DNA of 64,000 bases from Heterotrichella gracilis (GCA_032358255.1 JAULBX010010545.1:42687-106686), one strand, 5' to 3'. Counted from the stretch's first letter, positions 27,201 to 38,864 are shown. Program-made: numbers and translations. The notes: generated by a model from the sequence alone, not told the origin.

Positions 27201-27993
27201 GGGTGATGTGCATACAGCTAGTGCACTGGAGCCAATTGAGTTAGACAGCGGAGTTCTGGGTGCCTGGGTGCAGCAGATCGCTGTAGCATGCATAGGTGAG
27301 AGGGTGCACTGGCGTAAACGCCACTGAGGACTCACCTGAGCATGCCCATCATATGGCGGAGGAAGCGCCTGTTGGTGCGATGGTGTGCCCAGTCATCGAA
27401 GTCGAAGACCTGCAGCCAGGCAGCGTTAACACGACGTAGCATTGGTAGAAACATTCCAGAATAACAAGGCGGTGTGCAGGTGCAACAGGCACGGGTGCAT
27501 GTGGTAGGTTCCACGCGCAGGTGCTGGACGAAGACTAGAAGCGCAGGGGCAATGCGGGCTGCCAGGCAACCCCAATTGGAAAGCAGTGGATCGCGCTGCT
27601 GGACAAATAATACGTTACACGAGTGTGGTTTGGGGGCCACCGCTTGCATGCAGACATGGGTTGGGGGTTTCGGTCACCCACCGTCCTGCGGTACTGCCTT
27701 GCAGCCTCCTTCAAGGTGTCTTTGTCGCGCTTGTGGACGGGCTGCGAGTTGGTTGGTGGCGTTACAACGACAACGCCGTTGTTGGACACGTTGGACACCA
27801 CCAGGCTGCCCCTCTGGGCCACCTTCCTTGAGATGCCATGGCACGGGCATGTGCCGGACAGATGATTGCACTGCCTCAGGGACGAGCGAGCAAGGGAAGG
27901 CTTGAGGTGGGCCACCACGGTGGATGACCGCCTGATGGGAGCTGCAGATAGGCTGGAACGCTGCAGCAACGAGTGCTGCATTGTGGCCTGCAT
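24280..27993 (-). CDS. Bestrophin-family anion channel, probably plastid (425 aa)
   Basis: Nine exons, all junctions in phase: 27993-27682, 27409-27336, 27000-26913, 26682-26564, 26270-26174, 25656-25501, 25215-25076, 24842-24674, 24402-24280. The N-terminal ~60 residues are Ser/Arg/Ala-rich and acid-poor, like a chloroplast transit peptide. The bestrophin core follows: FDDWAHHR, RVVWGLAGP and the first membrane helix (exon 3), a second hydrophobic helix ending LLVFRTNASYERW (exons 4-5), RSRDLARQ, the TPIPLSYTRH motif with the long hydrophobic helix FLIMWLTFVPFTLWD (exons 7-8), and GIEEIGVSIEEPFSILPLE. Plant and algal relatives are thylakoid voltage-dependent Cl- channels and the Chlamydomonas BST1-3 proteins implicated in bicarbonate delivery to the pyrenoid; which ion this one carries cannot be read from sequence. 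An internal ATG at 27981 is an alternative start. Flanked by kinase B downstream; no operon-like context. Confidence 0.93.
25715..25768 (-). repeat. Copy of a bestrophin exon acceptor edge
   Basis: The exon start at 25610-25668 (coding DAHARWTKAIS plus acceptor) is mirrored at 25715-25768 in the intron, with GGTCAT, CTGCTGATGGCCT and GGGCGT blocks conserved. Confidence 0.75.
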
Positions 27994-30900
27994 TGTGTCT
28001 CGAGCAGGAAATAGGTAGGAAACGACCGGCGTGGTCAATGGCCAGTAACTGACAAACTGTTGTAGCAACGAAGTCAGACAGATTCAACCAGGCGACGCAA
28101 GGATAGAAAGCCAAGTCTTGCGCGATCTAATACCCGAAACGTGGTAGGTTTGCTTGGTGCGTGGAAGGCTTGGCACTGTGATGACTGCTGCAGTTGGTTC
28201 TGAGCACTTCTTATGCTCTCGAGCCGTTTCTCTCGCACAAACCACGCTGTTTTCACCACAAGCTCGACCAGCAACTCTCTACTACCTGTTGTAGGTTTCA
28301 CTTAAAACTCACTTCGGTAAAAGTATCGGCTGTTTTCCGCCTACTCTACTCTACTACAAGGGGGTGGTGTCTTACCCATAATCAATTACACCCAGACCCT
28401 CACGAGGGTTTTACCCCCAGGTGGCCACTGCATTTCTCCCCGTTGCTGCTCTGCTGGAAAGGATCAGGGCTGGCTTCGACCAAAAGGGTGCAAAAGTGCA
28501 AATTTACAAGCAGTTATTGTACAAGAGTTTATTTGACAGTGACATGCAGGGATCCAACCTGGGCCGCCTCACAAGAGCATTGGATGCTTGCAAGCTGAGC
28601 CTCACAAAAGAAAGAAGAAAGAAAGAAAGGAAACGCCCACAGGGCATAGCCAGGCACAACACACACAACAGGGCACAAAACCATAGGAGGGGCGCAACAT
28701 TTTGCAACAAAAAGGTTGTCACCCCGTACGCTGACAACACAGTTGAAGAGCCATAGGGTGAGGTTCCTGGGGCAAGTGGGGTAAGGCAGGGCGAGAGATC
28801 CTGGGCTAGGGTCGGAAGGCAGTGGCTGGCGAGCAGTTTGGTCCTCTGTGAGAGATCCAATCAGGATGTCTGGTGAGGCATTGCTACCTGTACGGCGTGG
28901 TAACGTGGCTGTATTGCTGGGCCTGTGTGCCCACAACCTGCTTTGAATACCCTAAGGGTGCCAGACCGGCATGACGACACACACCCTTCTCTGGTTCTAG
29001 GGATAGGTCTCCCTTCACAAGGGTGGTGTGCTGCAAGGTGCGGCCAGCGTTGCAAAATGTGGAGTGCATTGGCAGCATTGCACAAAGGGCTGGTAGTGGA
29101 TTGATCGATCAAGGGGGCTTGGTGCAAGGGGGCTTGGCGCTGGCAGGTAAAGCTTTGTATGGCCGCTGCACAAGAAACGTTTTACAACAAGCACCTTCTG
29201 CAGCTCTTCCCACTCGCGCCCCAAACGATAAGCAACACAAGGTACCCGCCAAGGGGGTGCAAGCAGTGCACTGAGTCTGGAGGAGTTGGCGCTTGCAGTG
29301 AAAACTGAGTGTGCACATACACACAGTGCACTAGACTAGGGGTGGGAGCGAAGGTGCATGGATACACTACACCTGATGAGGACAGTGTTGATGACAAGTT
29401 TGAAAAAGCTGTATCACTGAGTGACATGGGTGCACCGCCATATACAATGCACTGCAGTTGAGGGGTAAGGCCTGTGCAAGCCTACAGTGCACGGTGTGAG
29501 GTTGCTCCTCAGGTGGGGAAGATTGCACCTGAAGTGGAGGGACCAAAAAACCTGAACGCCTGTGATGCACATCTTGCTTGCTTGCTTGTCTTCAAAATTG
29601 CAGGTGCTGAGGACCTTTGCCCCTCAGGAGTGGCCACCAGTGGTTGGAGCGCAACCTGCCTGCCATGCATATACGGACGGCCCGACCACTGCTGAAGACC
29701 GCCCCCATTGATTGTTGTGCACCTTGAAAATATTTTAGTGGCTTCAGGTGAGGTGCAGATTTTATCCTAATAGGTGCTGCTTCGTTGGTGCCAGCCGTAC
29801 ACAGACAAGATGTAAGCCTCCTGCCAGAGGCCTTTAAGCACGGGTGGAAACGTGCGGGGCAGTTTGTATGTATGATAATGACAACTGCCAGCTCTGATGC
29901 CACGCCTACCAGGCACGAAAACCTTGTAGGCCTATTCTGGGCAAGGAGACGTGGCCGCATACAAACAATACATGTATTTTGTGTGAGTTCCTGTAATAAT
30001 AGGCAAATGACGCTTTATGATGTAATTTCTGGCCCAAATCCGATCCTCTGGGAGCAGAATTGCAGCAGGCAGTGTGGAAATATGGCTCGCGTTGAAAAGT
30101 TGTAGGGCGATCAGGGGCGTTCGTTCGAAAGTTCTTCCTTTTTGGGGGCGAACACAGGCATAGACAAAGCATCCTCACAGCAACGTGTCCATCTCTTGCC
30201 CGCCATTCGTTTGCCGACGGTGGCATTAAACCCATGCTCCGGACCACTGCTTTGGATCGAACCACACACACATCGGCTCCACTGCTCCAGCCATCTAAAG
30301 CGCTCTAGGCGAGAAGGTGCGCGCGAGTTGCCCTTAACCGACGAACCGCTAGACAGGTCGCCAATATGGGTAGATGGTATAAATCCACGAGCTGGGTAAC
30401 GTCTTTCGTGTCTTTGGATGGTTGGTAGAGGGGGTGGCTTGGGCAGTGTGGCCATCGCCTCCACAGTAGCTACCCATAGCATCCCTACTCAAAGGTTCCG
30501 GAACTGCGGCACTTGCAAAGAGGGGGAGTCGAAAAGTTGCGGCTACAGATCCTCGCAGGTTTTCGCACGCTCACACGCACGACTGTGCACCACGGTTGCT
30601 CACGGTGTGTGTAGTTGCGGGTGCATGCGTGCGATCTTAGTTTGACTATGTCGCATCGCACAACCATGTCAGGCAGACCGTAGCAGGCGTGTGACATGCA
30701 CGGCACACCTTGTACATCTTGCTTGGCTGGATAGCCCTGTCTGGGTTCAGTTCCAATCCTTCCATGTGCACATGCGAGCCCAACGGGCCATCACATTCCA
30801 AGGCCCGGGGCCTAGGGGCCTGGGGGCCTGGGGTTTGCACCCGTTCCAGCATGCGTAGGGACCGCATTGAACCGGCTCTACATATGCACCGTTGCTCAAG

Positions 30901-31149
30901 ACGGACATAGTTCCACCGTGGGTGGATCTTGAACCACCTCGTGCTTGGCTTAACCCTAGGGCCGAGACCCTACACCAACAAGCTATAGGTCGCCCTGGAA
31001 ACGCACACTCCGCTGCCCACCAAGCCGATCAGACCCCCACAAAAGCTCCCGGGAGCTCCCTTCCCAGCAATAAAACCCTCTCCTCCCACCCTCCTACAGG
31101 CCCTCAATCAGATGCGCCACCATCCCTTTGTTGTGGGACGCACCCGAAG
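27994..31149. other. Divergent spacer between bestrophin and kinase C
   Basis: This is the only divergent (head-to-head) arrangement of the first half of the window, so it should hold two promoters. It includes an A/G-rich AAAGAAAG tract near 28608-28632. An undetected N-terminal exon of kinase C could lie here, because the kinase C frame stays open upstream of 31150. I see no recognisable ectodomain motif like those of kinases A and B. Confidence 0.45.
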
Positions 31150-34100
31150 ATGCCGCCCGCCAGCCTAAACACCCCACTCCCCACCACCACCACTGCCACC
31201 CCCACCACCCACCACCAGCTCACCAAAGCGCTTGCATGGGGCGCCTCGGTGGCAGCGGCTGTGGCCCTGGTGGGGACTGGGTGGTGGGTACTGGGGCGGA
31301 AGCGCAGGCTCATGATGCGGGCAGCAGCTGGGGGAAATGACAAGGCTGCAGATGTTGCTGTGGCTACTGACGAACCAATGGGTATGTTCAGGGCCGCTGC
31401 ATTAGGGCTGAGGGCTTCAGGTATTACGTTTCACTTGCGCCTTCCGACTGCCACCCTGCAAGCCCGCTGGGTAGGGTTTGGGGTAATACTTAGTTGAGTG
31501 GAAGGGTTTTCAATGTGCTTCGTGCCACCCCAGTGTGGCCAACTGGTGGTGGGACTGGGCCACAGGCGCGTGCTTGTGGTGGCTGTGGCTGTGGCTGTGG
31601 CTGTGCTAGGGCTAGGGCACAGTTGATGCATGTGTGTGTCAGCCCTGTCACCACCTGGCGGGTCCATGCACTCTGGCAACACGGGCAAGACATCCCCCCC
31701 TGCCACAGGCCTTTATGGCACAAGCTTTGGCTGTGAGAAATCCATGCCCAGTCACACCCCAAAGCACCCACTTTGCACCCACGGCCACCCCACCACACCC
31801 CTGCACACCCCAGCCCTGCACCGATGAACACCACCCCCACCCCCTTGCAGACCCCCCGGGCTACCACGTCAAGGCCATCACCCCCCCGCCCTCCACCCTC
31901 ACCGCCTTTGACAGCGATACACTGCTAGCGAGGTGAGGGTGAACCCTTAGCTAGGGTGTGTCTAGGTTACAGGCCCCTCAAGTCACAATCAAGGGTTCCA
32001 ATCATATCTTGGGGCCCCCTCAAAATAATGCATCGCATTACCGGATAGTAAGGTCCATTTTGCACCTCTCCCCCACAAACGCCAGGACCACCCACAAAAT
32101 ACCAACACCATCTACGTCGCCTCCCCCGCCCACCCACTCCCACCCCCCGCAGCTCCAACCGCCCGCCCTACCCCCGCCGTGCAAAGGATGTTGCTGCACT
32201 CAAGCAGCAGCTGGCGGACGCATCCCAGGAGATGCTGTGGAGCAGCTGCATCATCGACCCTGAGCAGGTTGAGATTGTGAAGAACAACAACGGGGAGGAC
32301 ACCCTGCTGGGCGAGGGGGCATACGGCAAGGTGGGTTAGAGTTTGGAGCAAAGCGGAAGCCCAGCATTTGAAGCACCGTTGAATCACTAATGTTGCGAGC
32401 AGGGTGTGTAGGCGTTTTTGGGAAGAGTGGCTGTGTCTTGGCCCCAAGCAGATCTAGTTCTTGAAGGTTGCTGTGCAAATTGGAAGGAGAAAATCCCCCA
32501 AACACCCACTCCCCCACCGCCACACCCACCACTCCCCCCAACCTGCAGGTGTACCGGGGCCGCCTCAACGGCCGCCTCCCCATCGCCATCAAGCTCCTCA
32601 CGGGGGCCGCCACCGCCTCGCCCTCCCAGCGCCACGCCTTCTGCCAGGAGATTGTGCTGCTGCGGCAGCTGCAGTCGCCCTATGTGGTGCAGTTCCTGGG
32701 TGTGGCCATGGAATTGGGCAGCAACAGGCCGATGCTGGTCACTGAGCTGATGCAAGGGGGGTGCCTGCAGGGGGCGATTGAGAAGGGCATTGGGCGGTGG
32801 GATGTCAGGTGGGTGGTGTTGAAAACGAGGGCTTATTGGGTGCAAGATCTGTGATGTGACATCTGCAAGCGCTATCTTAACCCTCACAACCACCCTCGCA
32901 TTGCCCCACCCTTGCACTGCCCCTGACACTGCATTGCCTGCCACACTACACTGCTGCCCATTGTCCCCCACACTGCACTGCCCCCACTGCCCCCGCATTG
33001 CACTCCACTCCTAGCCCCCCTCCCTTCTATGGGTATGAAACCTATAACTCATTCAGACTCCCGCATCCCGCAGGGGCCCCCGCATCGCCATGGACATCGC
33101 CCTGGGCCTCCACTTCCTCCACTCCCGCCACACCATCCATTTCGACATGAAGTCCTCAAATGTGCTCCTCACAGCCACCGCGGGGGCCAAAATCGCGGAC
33201 GTGGGGCTCGCCCGGGTGGCAAACAACACCCTGGTGACCGTGGAAATGCACGGCACATTTGCCTACATGGCGCCCGAGCTCTTTGACCAGCACAAGTGCA
33301 ACGAGAAGGTGGATGTGTATGCGTTTGGGGTCATCCTATGGGAGATGATCACCGGGGGGGTGCCCAGGAGGGGCCACATCAGGGACATACGGTGCGCTGG
33401 GATACCCTAGATCCTAACACTAGCTAAACCCTAAACCCTATCCAGCGCATTGCGTTTGGGGTCAATTTAATGGAGATGATCACTGGGGGGGTGCCCAGGA
33501 GGGGCCACATCAGGGACATACGGTGCGTGGCAAACCTTAGATCCTAACCCTAGCTAAACCCTAAACCCTATTCAGCGCATTGCGTTTGGGGTCAATTTAA
33601 TGGAGATGATCACCGGGGGGGTGCCCAGGAGGGGCCACATCAGGGACATACGGTGCGCTGGCAAACCCTACCATTAGCATAATTGTTATTGTTATTAGTA
33701 ACAATATTACAAGCTGACAATCATACTTTGGAAACCTGTAATCGGACCGTTGCTGCTAGTTCCAACCCAATTGAGCCCTGAATGCTTGTGTGCCTGAAGA
33801 GTGCTGCCAGACTTCATCACCAATACCCTAACCCCCAATTTCAAACCCTGGTCCGCTCATGCAGGGTGCCTGAGGAGTGTTGCCAGACTGCCAAGGACCT
33901 GGTCTGGGCCTGCCTGGACAAAGACGCTGCCATGCGCCCCTCAGCGGGCCAAATCATTGAGACCCTGCAGAAGTTTGCGCGCCGCTCGCCCCCCGTCTCT
34001 ATCAACATGGACAGGTCCGAAAGCCCTATCAAGGGTTTCCCAGCAGAAGTGGCGCCAGCTGGGTCGGCGCCACACGCCGTTGTGCAGGTGGGATTTGCGA

Positions 34101-34335
34101 CCTAAATTCCTTGATTTCTGCACCCCACACCCTGGTTAGTGCTTTTCTAACCCGGGACCCTGTTCTCTTGGAGAGCTTCTTAAAAATGTACATAATATCC
34201 CTCATGCCATGCAGGTGGCTGACAGTTGGGGCAGTGGCGGCTCCCAGGGGGTGGTGGAGGGCACTGCCACACCTGGAATGGCTGAGGGGGATGGCGTGTG
34301 GATGAGCGGATCGTCCGCAGGTGGATCGTCTGCAG
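31150..34335 (+). CDS. Membrane-anchored TKL protein kinase C
   Basis: Exons 31150?-31381, 31851-31932, 32153-32330, 32549-32808, 33074-33391, 33865-34087, then 34215-34320 or -34335. The N-terminus is short and Thr/Pro-rich, followed by one membrane segment (GASVAAAVALVGTGWWVLG) and a basic stop-transfer stretch (RKRRLMMR). The kinase is complete: LGEGAYGK-VYRG, IAIK, FCQEIVLL (alpha-C Glu), HFDMKSSNVLL, DVGLAR, APELF, DVYAFGVILWEM and the C-lobe RPSAGQ. HFD replaces HRD and DVG replaces DFG, as in kinases A and B. The intron before VPEECC has the same position and phase as in A and B, so all three share ancestry. The start is uncertain: the ORF is open upstream of the ATG at 31150 and an acceptor-like site lies near 31099, so an ectodomain exon could be missing. 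Without the last splice the protein would stop at 34105. The last exon joins the globin exon in phase (see findings). Confidence 0.8.
31576..31606. repeat. GGCTGT hexanucleotide microsatellite
   Basis: Four to five copies of GGCTGT in the first intron of kinase C. Confidence 0.85.
33452..33660 (+). repeat. Two tandem copies of the kinase C exon 33074-33391 donor end
   Basis: The last ~75 bp of the exon (from GCGTTTGGGGTC at 33321, coding AFGVILWEMITGG to HIRDIR) recurs at 33452 and 33582, a period of about 130 bp. Each copy is preceded by CTAAACCCTAAACCCTA and keeps an open frame with I-L-W changed to N-L-M. They follow an AG and precede a GT, so they could be cryptic exons. Confidence 0.9.
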
Positions 34336-36553
34336 GTGGGTTTCAACTCCTCTTTCTTCAGTTTTAGATCCCAGTTTTGCCTATCTGCACTTCCTCAGAG
34401 GTGGGTTTCAGGGTCCAGGATCCAGGGTCCAGTGTCAGGGTCCATTGGCAAGGTCAGGAGGAATTCAAAAGTAGTGATACTAGGGGCTAAAACCTGCTGG
34501 CTGCCATCATGCCATGAGCAGGGCAAAGCCCATCCTAAGGAACAGGGGGAACAAATGTTGTCACCAAGGTGCCAAGATGTGGCTCAAATCTTGAAATGTG
34601 AATGCGAATCCATGTGATGTGTGAACCATCATCCTACTGTGTGCATTGCAATGCGAGCCCTGGTGCTGCAGTGATGTATGCAGTCCTCCTGGTAAGGGTT
34701 GGCAAGCTGCCTCAACGGGGAGGGTGGCAATGTCAGGGCAAGGGTTAGGGCTCAGGTGGGGTTCCCTGGCGGAAATAGCTTCAGGGCTTGCCGTCACTCC
34801 TGACCCATCACCACTGAGTGCCCTCCCCCCTCTTTCCCCCTCCCTCGCCCTTGGCCCCTGTGCAAGTCCCCCATCTCCCACCCAGATTTCTTGCCCCCCC
34901 TTCAGGCTCCCACCGCACCACCTCCCTTGTTGAGCGAATTGGGGGTCTGGCCACTGTTGCTGCGGTGGTGGCGGACACATACAACCAAGCGATTGGCGAC
35001 CCCAGGCTGGTGCACTTCTTTGATGGAGTGGATATGCACAGCGCTGTGAGCAACCAGGTAGAGTAAACCCTATAAAACCTTAACAACTAAATCGTAAAGT
35101 GGTGCAAGTTTCTAATGGGGTGGATGTGCACAGCACTGTAAGCAGCAAGGTAAGGGCAAGTGGGCCAACCCCAAATCCTAAAGTGTAAACCATCCACAGG
35201 GTTTGCAACAGGGTGGGCATGCACAGCGTGAGCAACCAGGGAAGGGCAAATGGCCAGCCCGAAACCCTAAACCCTTACATTAGACGAGAGCGTGCACGCA
35301 GGCACATGGCCCCACCGTATCACCTCAACCCTGAACCGGGTAAAGCATGCGCACAGACAATGGGTCAACCGCCCTGATCCCTGTGGGTGGTGTGGTGGCT
35401 TTCACTTACAAGCAGGCGCTTGGTGACCCCACGGGGGTGCATCCCTTCCATTGGGTGGACGTGCGTAGCCAGGAAGAGTATTTTGGCATAAGGGGGCATG
35501 CGGTCAATTAAAACTTGATTTTGAACCTCGAGCTTGCGTGGGGCAGTGGTCTTTGTCAAGAAGGACAGGAGTACCTAGGGTTGCAAACGGCCACTGGCTT
35601 TTGTTGGAGCAGGGGGGTGGCATGCGTTTTAGCATTACAGCCAAAAAAGCAACCACTTTCCCCTCCATCTCTCGCCCCTCTGACACCCTCTTACGCCCCC
35701 TCCCTCCCCCCCCACAGGTCCAATTCATGGCCACCATTTTCGAGGGGCCCGCCGCCTACCGGGGCCAGGATCCGGTGGCGCAATACACCCCCCTCATCCG
35801 TGCTATGGGCCTAAATCAGGACCACTGGGTGATTGTGGCCAGCTACATCATGCTGGCATTGGAGGCGCAGGGGGTGCCGCAGGTGAGTGCATAAGATATG
35901 TCGATAAATGAAAATGGAGGGGAAAACTATTGGCATGGGTTTTTATTAAAATGCAAGAAATTGCCAAGCCAAATCTGTACATTCAGTGACTCTGGAAGCG
36001 ATAAAAAATGTAACTTGATAGGTTGGTAGTAATATCCATAATAGTACCAATACTGACACGCATCATTTCCCTCTTGCAGAAGCTGGTAGGCGAGGTCATG
36101 GACAACTTTGGCGCCACCAAGTGCCTGTTCCCAGAGCCCAAGCTGGCGCCCCTGCCCATCCTAGGGGCCACCGCCTCCCTCGAGAACAGCGACTCCACCA
36201 CCACCACCACCACCACCACCGTCACCACCGTCACCACCACCACTACCACCACCAGCAGCAGCAGCACCACCAGCAGCGGCAGCAGCGGCAACAGATCAGG
36301 GGATGCGCCACAGGTGGACGCTGGTGTGCAGGCACCCAAGGAAGCGCTTGAGGTGGTGGGTGGGTCAAGGGACGGTACCATAGGCGAGGAGGTGGGGAAG
36401 GAAGGGGGGGATAACAGGAGCCAGGGAAGCCAAACCATGGGGTCCTGGGGTGATCAATTTACGTATGGGGACAGCACTAATCATGGGGCAGGGGACGTCT
36501 TTCCGCCTTCCCCTTTCAGCTATGTCCATGCCTCATTTTCTGGGTGCATGTGA
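34209..36553 (+). CDS. Truncated (2/2) haemoglobin-like domain, possibly the C-terminus of kinase C
   Basis: Globin exons 34906-35057, 35718-35882 and 36080-36553, phase-continuous to TGA at 36551. Class-I-like 2/2 globin features: VERIGGLATVAAVVADTYN (helices A-B with the B10-type Tyr), DPRLVHFFDGVDM (CD region, FF pair), FMATIFEGPAAYRG, NQDHWVIVASY and the C-terminal GVPQKLVGEVMDNF. The segment DPVAQYTPLI aligns with the usual helix-F segment where the haem-binding His sits; no His is present there. After the globin fold the last exon adds a Thr/Ser-rich low-complexity tail from an ACC/AGC microsatellite, then an unrecognised Gly/Glu-rich end. The first globin exon has no ATG and its frame is closed upstream by TGA at 34815, so it must be spliced to 34215-34320/34335. 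That exon is either the end of kinase C, or the start of an independent gene using the in-frame ATG at 34209. Confidence 0.8.
35101..35241 (+). repeat. Degenerate copies of the first globin exon end
   Basis: The exon end coding FFDGVDMHSAVSNQ (about 35010-35057) is mirrored at 35101-35151 and 35199-35241, with a fainter remnant near 35450, all in the next intron. Confidence 0.75.
36194..36285 (+). repeat. ACC/AGC microsatellite inside the globin last exon
   Basis: Runs of ACC with GTC interruptions, then AGC. In frame they encode a Thr-rich then Ser-rich tract after the globin fold. Confidence 0.9.
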
Positions 36554-38864
36554 ACCTGACGAACGGGCGTGCTTGGCAGCAAGGGGGACCGTTTAGGGTT
36601 TTAGGGTTTTGGGTGCTTGCCATCAAGGGGGATGGCCAGCTATTTGCAAGCAGTTCGAAAACCAAATGGAGGGGGCCCCCATCCTGGAGGTCCACAGCAA
36701 CGCATGGCAACTACGGCAGCGGGTGGGAGGGCTCTACAAGCTGAGCGGGGGTTTTGGCTTGAGCAAAGCGGGGATACTTGGCAGCCACTCACCACCATCA
36801 AGTGGGCTAACCACCAATTAAAACGCAGTATAGAACACTAACTTTTCTGGGGGATGTGCCAATTGCCAGCAAGGCCGCAGCAGGGTATGGAAGCTATGGC
36901 AGGTTAGGAGAGGAATGGCAGGCTGAGTTGAGCACACCCTAAACCCTAAAACGCTTGCGCACATTGTGTCCTCAAAGCAATGGGGATGTGTATCACCAAA
37001 TGTACCACCCGGCTTGCCTCTTCTCCACATGCTCTCAAAATTTGCAAAATATTCAAAACGTTGAGCTGATTGTTGCCGAGCAGAAATAGATGATGGTTTT
37101 TTTGTTAACTCCTCCCTAGCAGGGAGCGTCTAGTTTTGATTCTGCGTTTTAGCCTCTCTGCCACAGTCACTATCATTGTGGCATGACCACCATATCCTGT
37201 TGTGTGTGTTGCATCTGCAGCTATTAGTAAAGTACATGGTGCAATCTTGCAAAGTGTGGTCCGTGTCGCTCTTTCTTTGTCCTGTAGACAGTCTGAGACG
37301 AGTGGTGTCGTTTTAAATGTCCAGCACGTGCTGTACAACAAATCCTGTTACTAACAGATGCAAAGTTCACACACCACCCGACTGCTGTTTGCTTGCAGTA
37401 AATGCCAAGCAAACAGCAAATTTTGGTGTAACGTAAATTCTTCCTTCTGAATCACGAATACGCTGACCTAGCGCCGATACCCAGCAGGGCCCGTAAAACA
37501 ATGTGGGCTGAACAGCAGGCCCTTGTGACCCGGTGGCACCTACATCCCTGGTGTTAAACCCTGTGCCGCACAGCGGCTGTGGATATAATATATTATATTG
37601 GATGTACTATCATAGTGAGGAAAACCGGAAATCAAAGAAAAAAACTTTCTTCCTTCGGAAGGAAGTTAACACAGAAGCCGAGGTAGGAGGACTAGCCAGA
37701 GCTCACGCCACAGCACACCGCCAACCAACCAAGACGATGGTTTCACTCCTCGACCATTAGCATCTCAAATATCACAGGCCCTGAGTGAGGCAGCTTGCAC
37801 CACATTAATTCAAGTCAAGTGAGGCCCTGTGGTGTGTCTTTCCCTTGGTCTACGTTCACTTTTTCAAGTGTACATGCGGGTCTAGCCCACTGTGACAGAA
37901 TCTCCGAGTTTGCGTAACAACACGGCAATAATTGATTACACCGGTGACCGTCCTAAAGCTAGATTTTTGAGAGACCGTCTTCACTTTAAAGGTTAAAGTC
38001 TTGAGAGAAACACTGGTCGACTAGGATGCAAGCCCGCCTTCAGTAAATTTGGACACTGACATGGTGGATCTCACATGCACACCAGCGCACCTTAACATTG
38101 CAACATTGCAACCCTTACTCCGGCCTTGGGAACCATAGTTCCCAAGGCCGGAGTAAGGGTTAACAGCCACCCCCTGCACACCTGTTGATGATCTCTGTGG
38201 GGCCCCAAAAAAATGGGCACTGTGCGTGGCCCAACTTGGTGCTGCACTGTAAAAGAAATTTATAATAATGGCAGAAAGGTTGCAACAAAGCAGTCTGAAC
38301 AAACAACGTTTCAGTTCTCACAAAACTGACCAGTACAAGGACAATACTTTTTTTGCAGACTTGAGCCTACCAACAGCATCGGACGTACCACGAATCCAAT
38401 AACAGCACGTCTAATATGACAAGCATTTTAACCGTCGAAAGAAAGCGGCAGAAAGAAACTTCCTCAAGGGAAATTGGAATAATTGGAGCAAATACATACC
38501 AAAATAAATTATGTTTGGTCAAAGCACAGTGGTCCGCTGCATAAAAAAGGGCTGCCGGTTTAAAATGTGACGTGTCAAAAGCGCTGCCCCATGAAAGGAC
38601 TGCCGCATGAAAGGAACCATCAACTGCTGCCATATCACAATCCCTGCGCTGCCATCCAAGCCGCACCCCTACATTGCTGAACAGGGTGTATACGACCGGT
38701 CCACCCTTGCACACATGGCATCCCATGCAATGGACGCCTGGCGCTCTCCTTGAGCATGCTGCACCAAATGCCCATCGCCCACCAAAGCCGCTGCCTCACG
38801 GACAAAGCGCTGTCGCATCAAACACGCCATGTCACAAGCGCTGCCGCCACAGAAGCACTGGGCA
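36554..38864. other. Spacer downstream of the globin exons
   Basis: No convincing coding frame. It includes TTTAGGG-like motifs near 36594-36613, a short stem (arms CTTCCTT/AAGGAAG) near 37645-37661 and the perfect hairpin at 38110-38161 listed separately. Confidence 0.5.
38110..38161. repeat. Perfect inverted repeat: 24-bp arms, 4-nt loop
   Basis: Arm 38110-38133 (begins AACCCTTACTCC) is the exact reverse complement of 38138-38161 (ends GGAGTAAGGGTT), with loop CATA. No mismatch in 24 pairs. It lies outside any gene model. Confidence 0.95.

Noticed and set aside
32387-32998. 203-codon minus-strand frame over the kinase C exons
   Set aside because: Antisense to clear kinase motifs; low-complexity Pro/His composition.
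37645-37661. Short stem CTTCCTT/AAGGAAG
   Set aside because: Seven pairs with a 3-nt loop is expected by chance in this much sequence.
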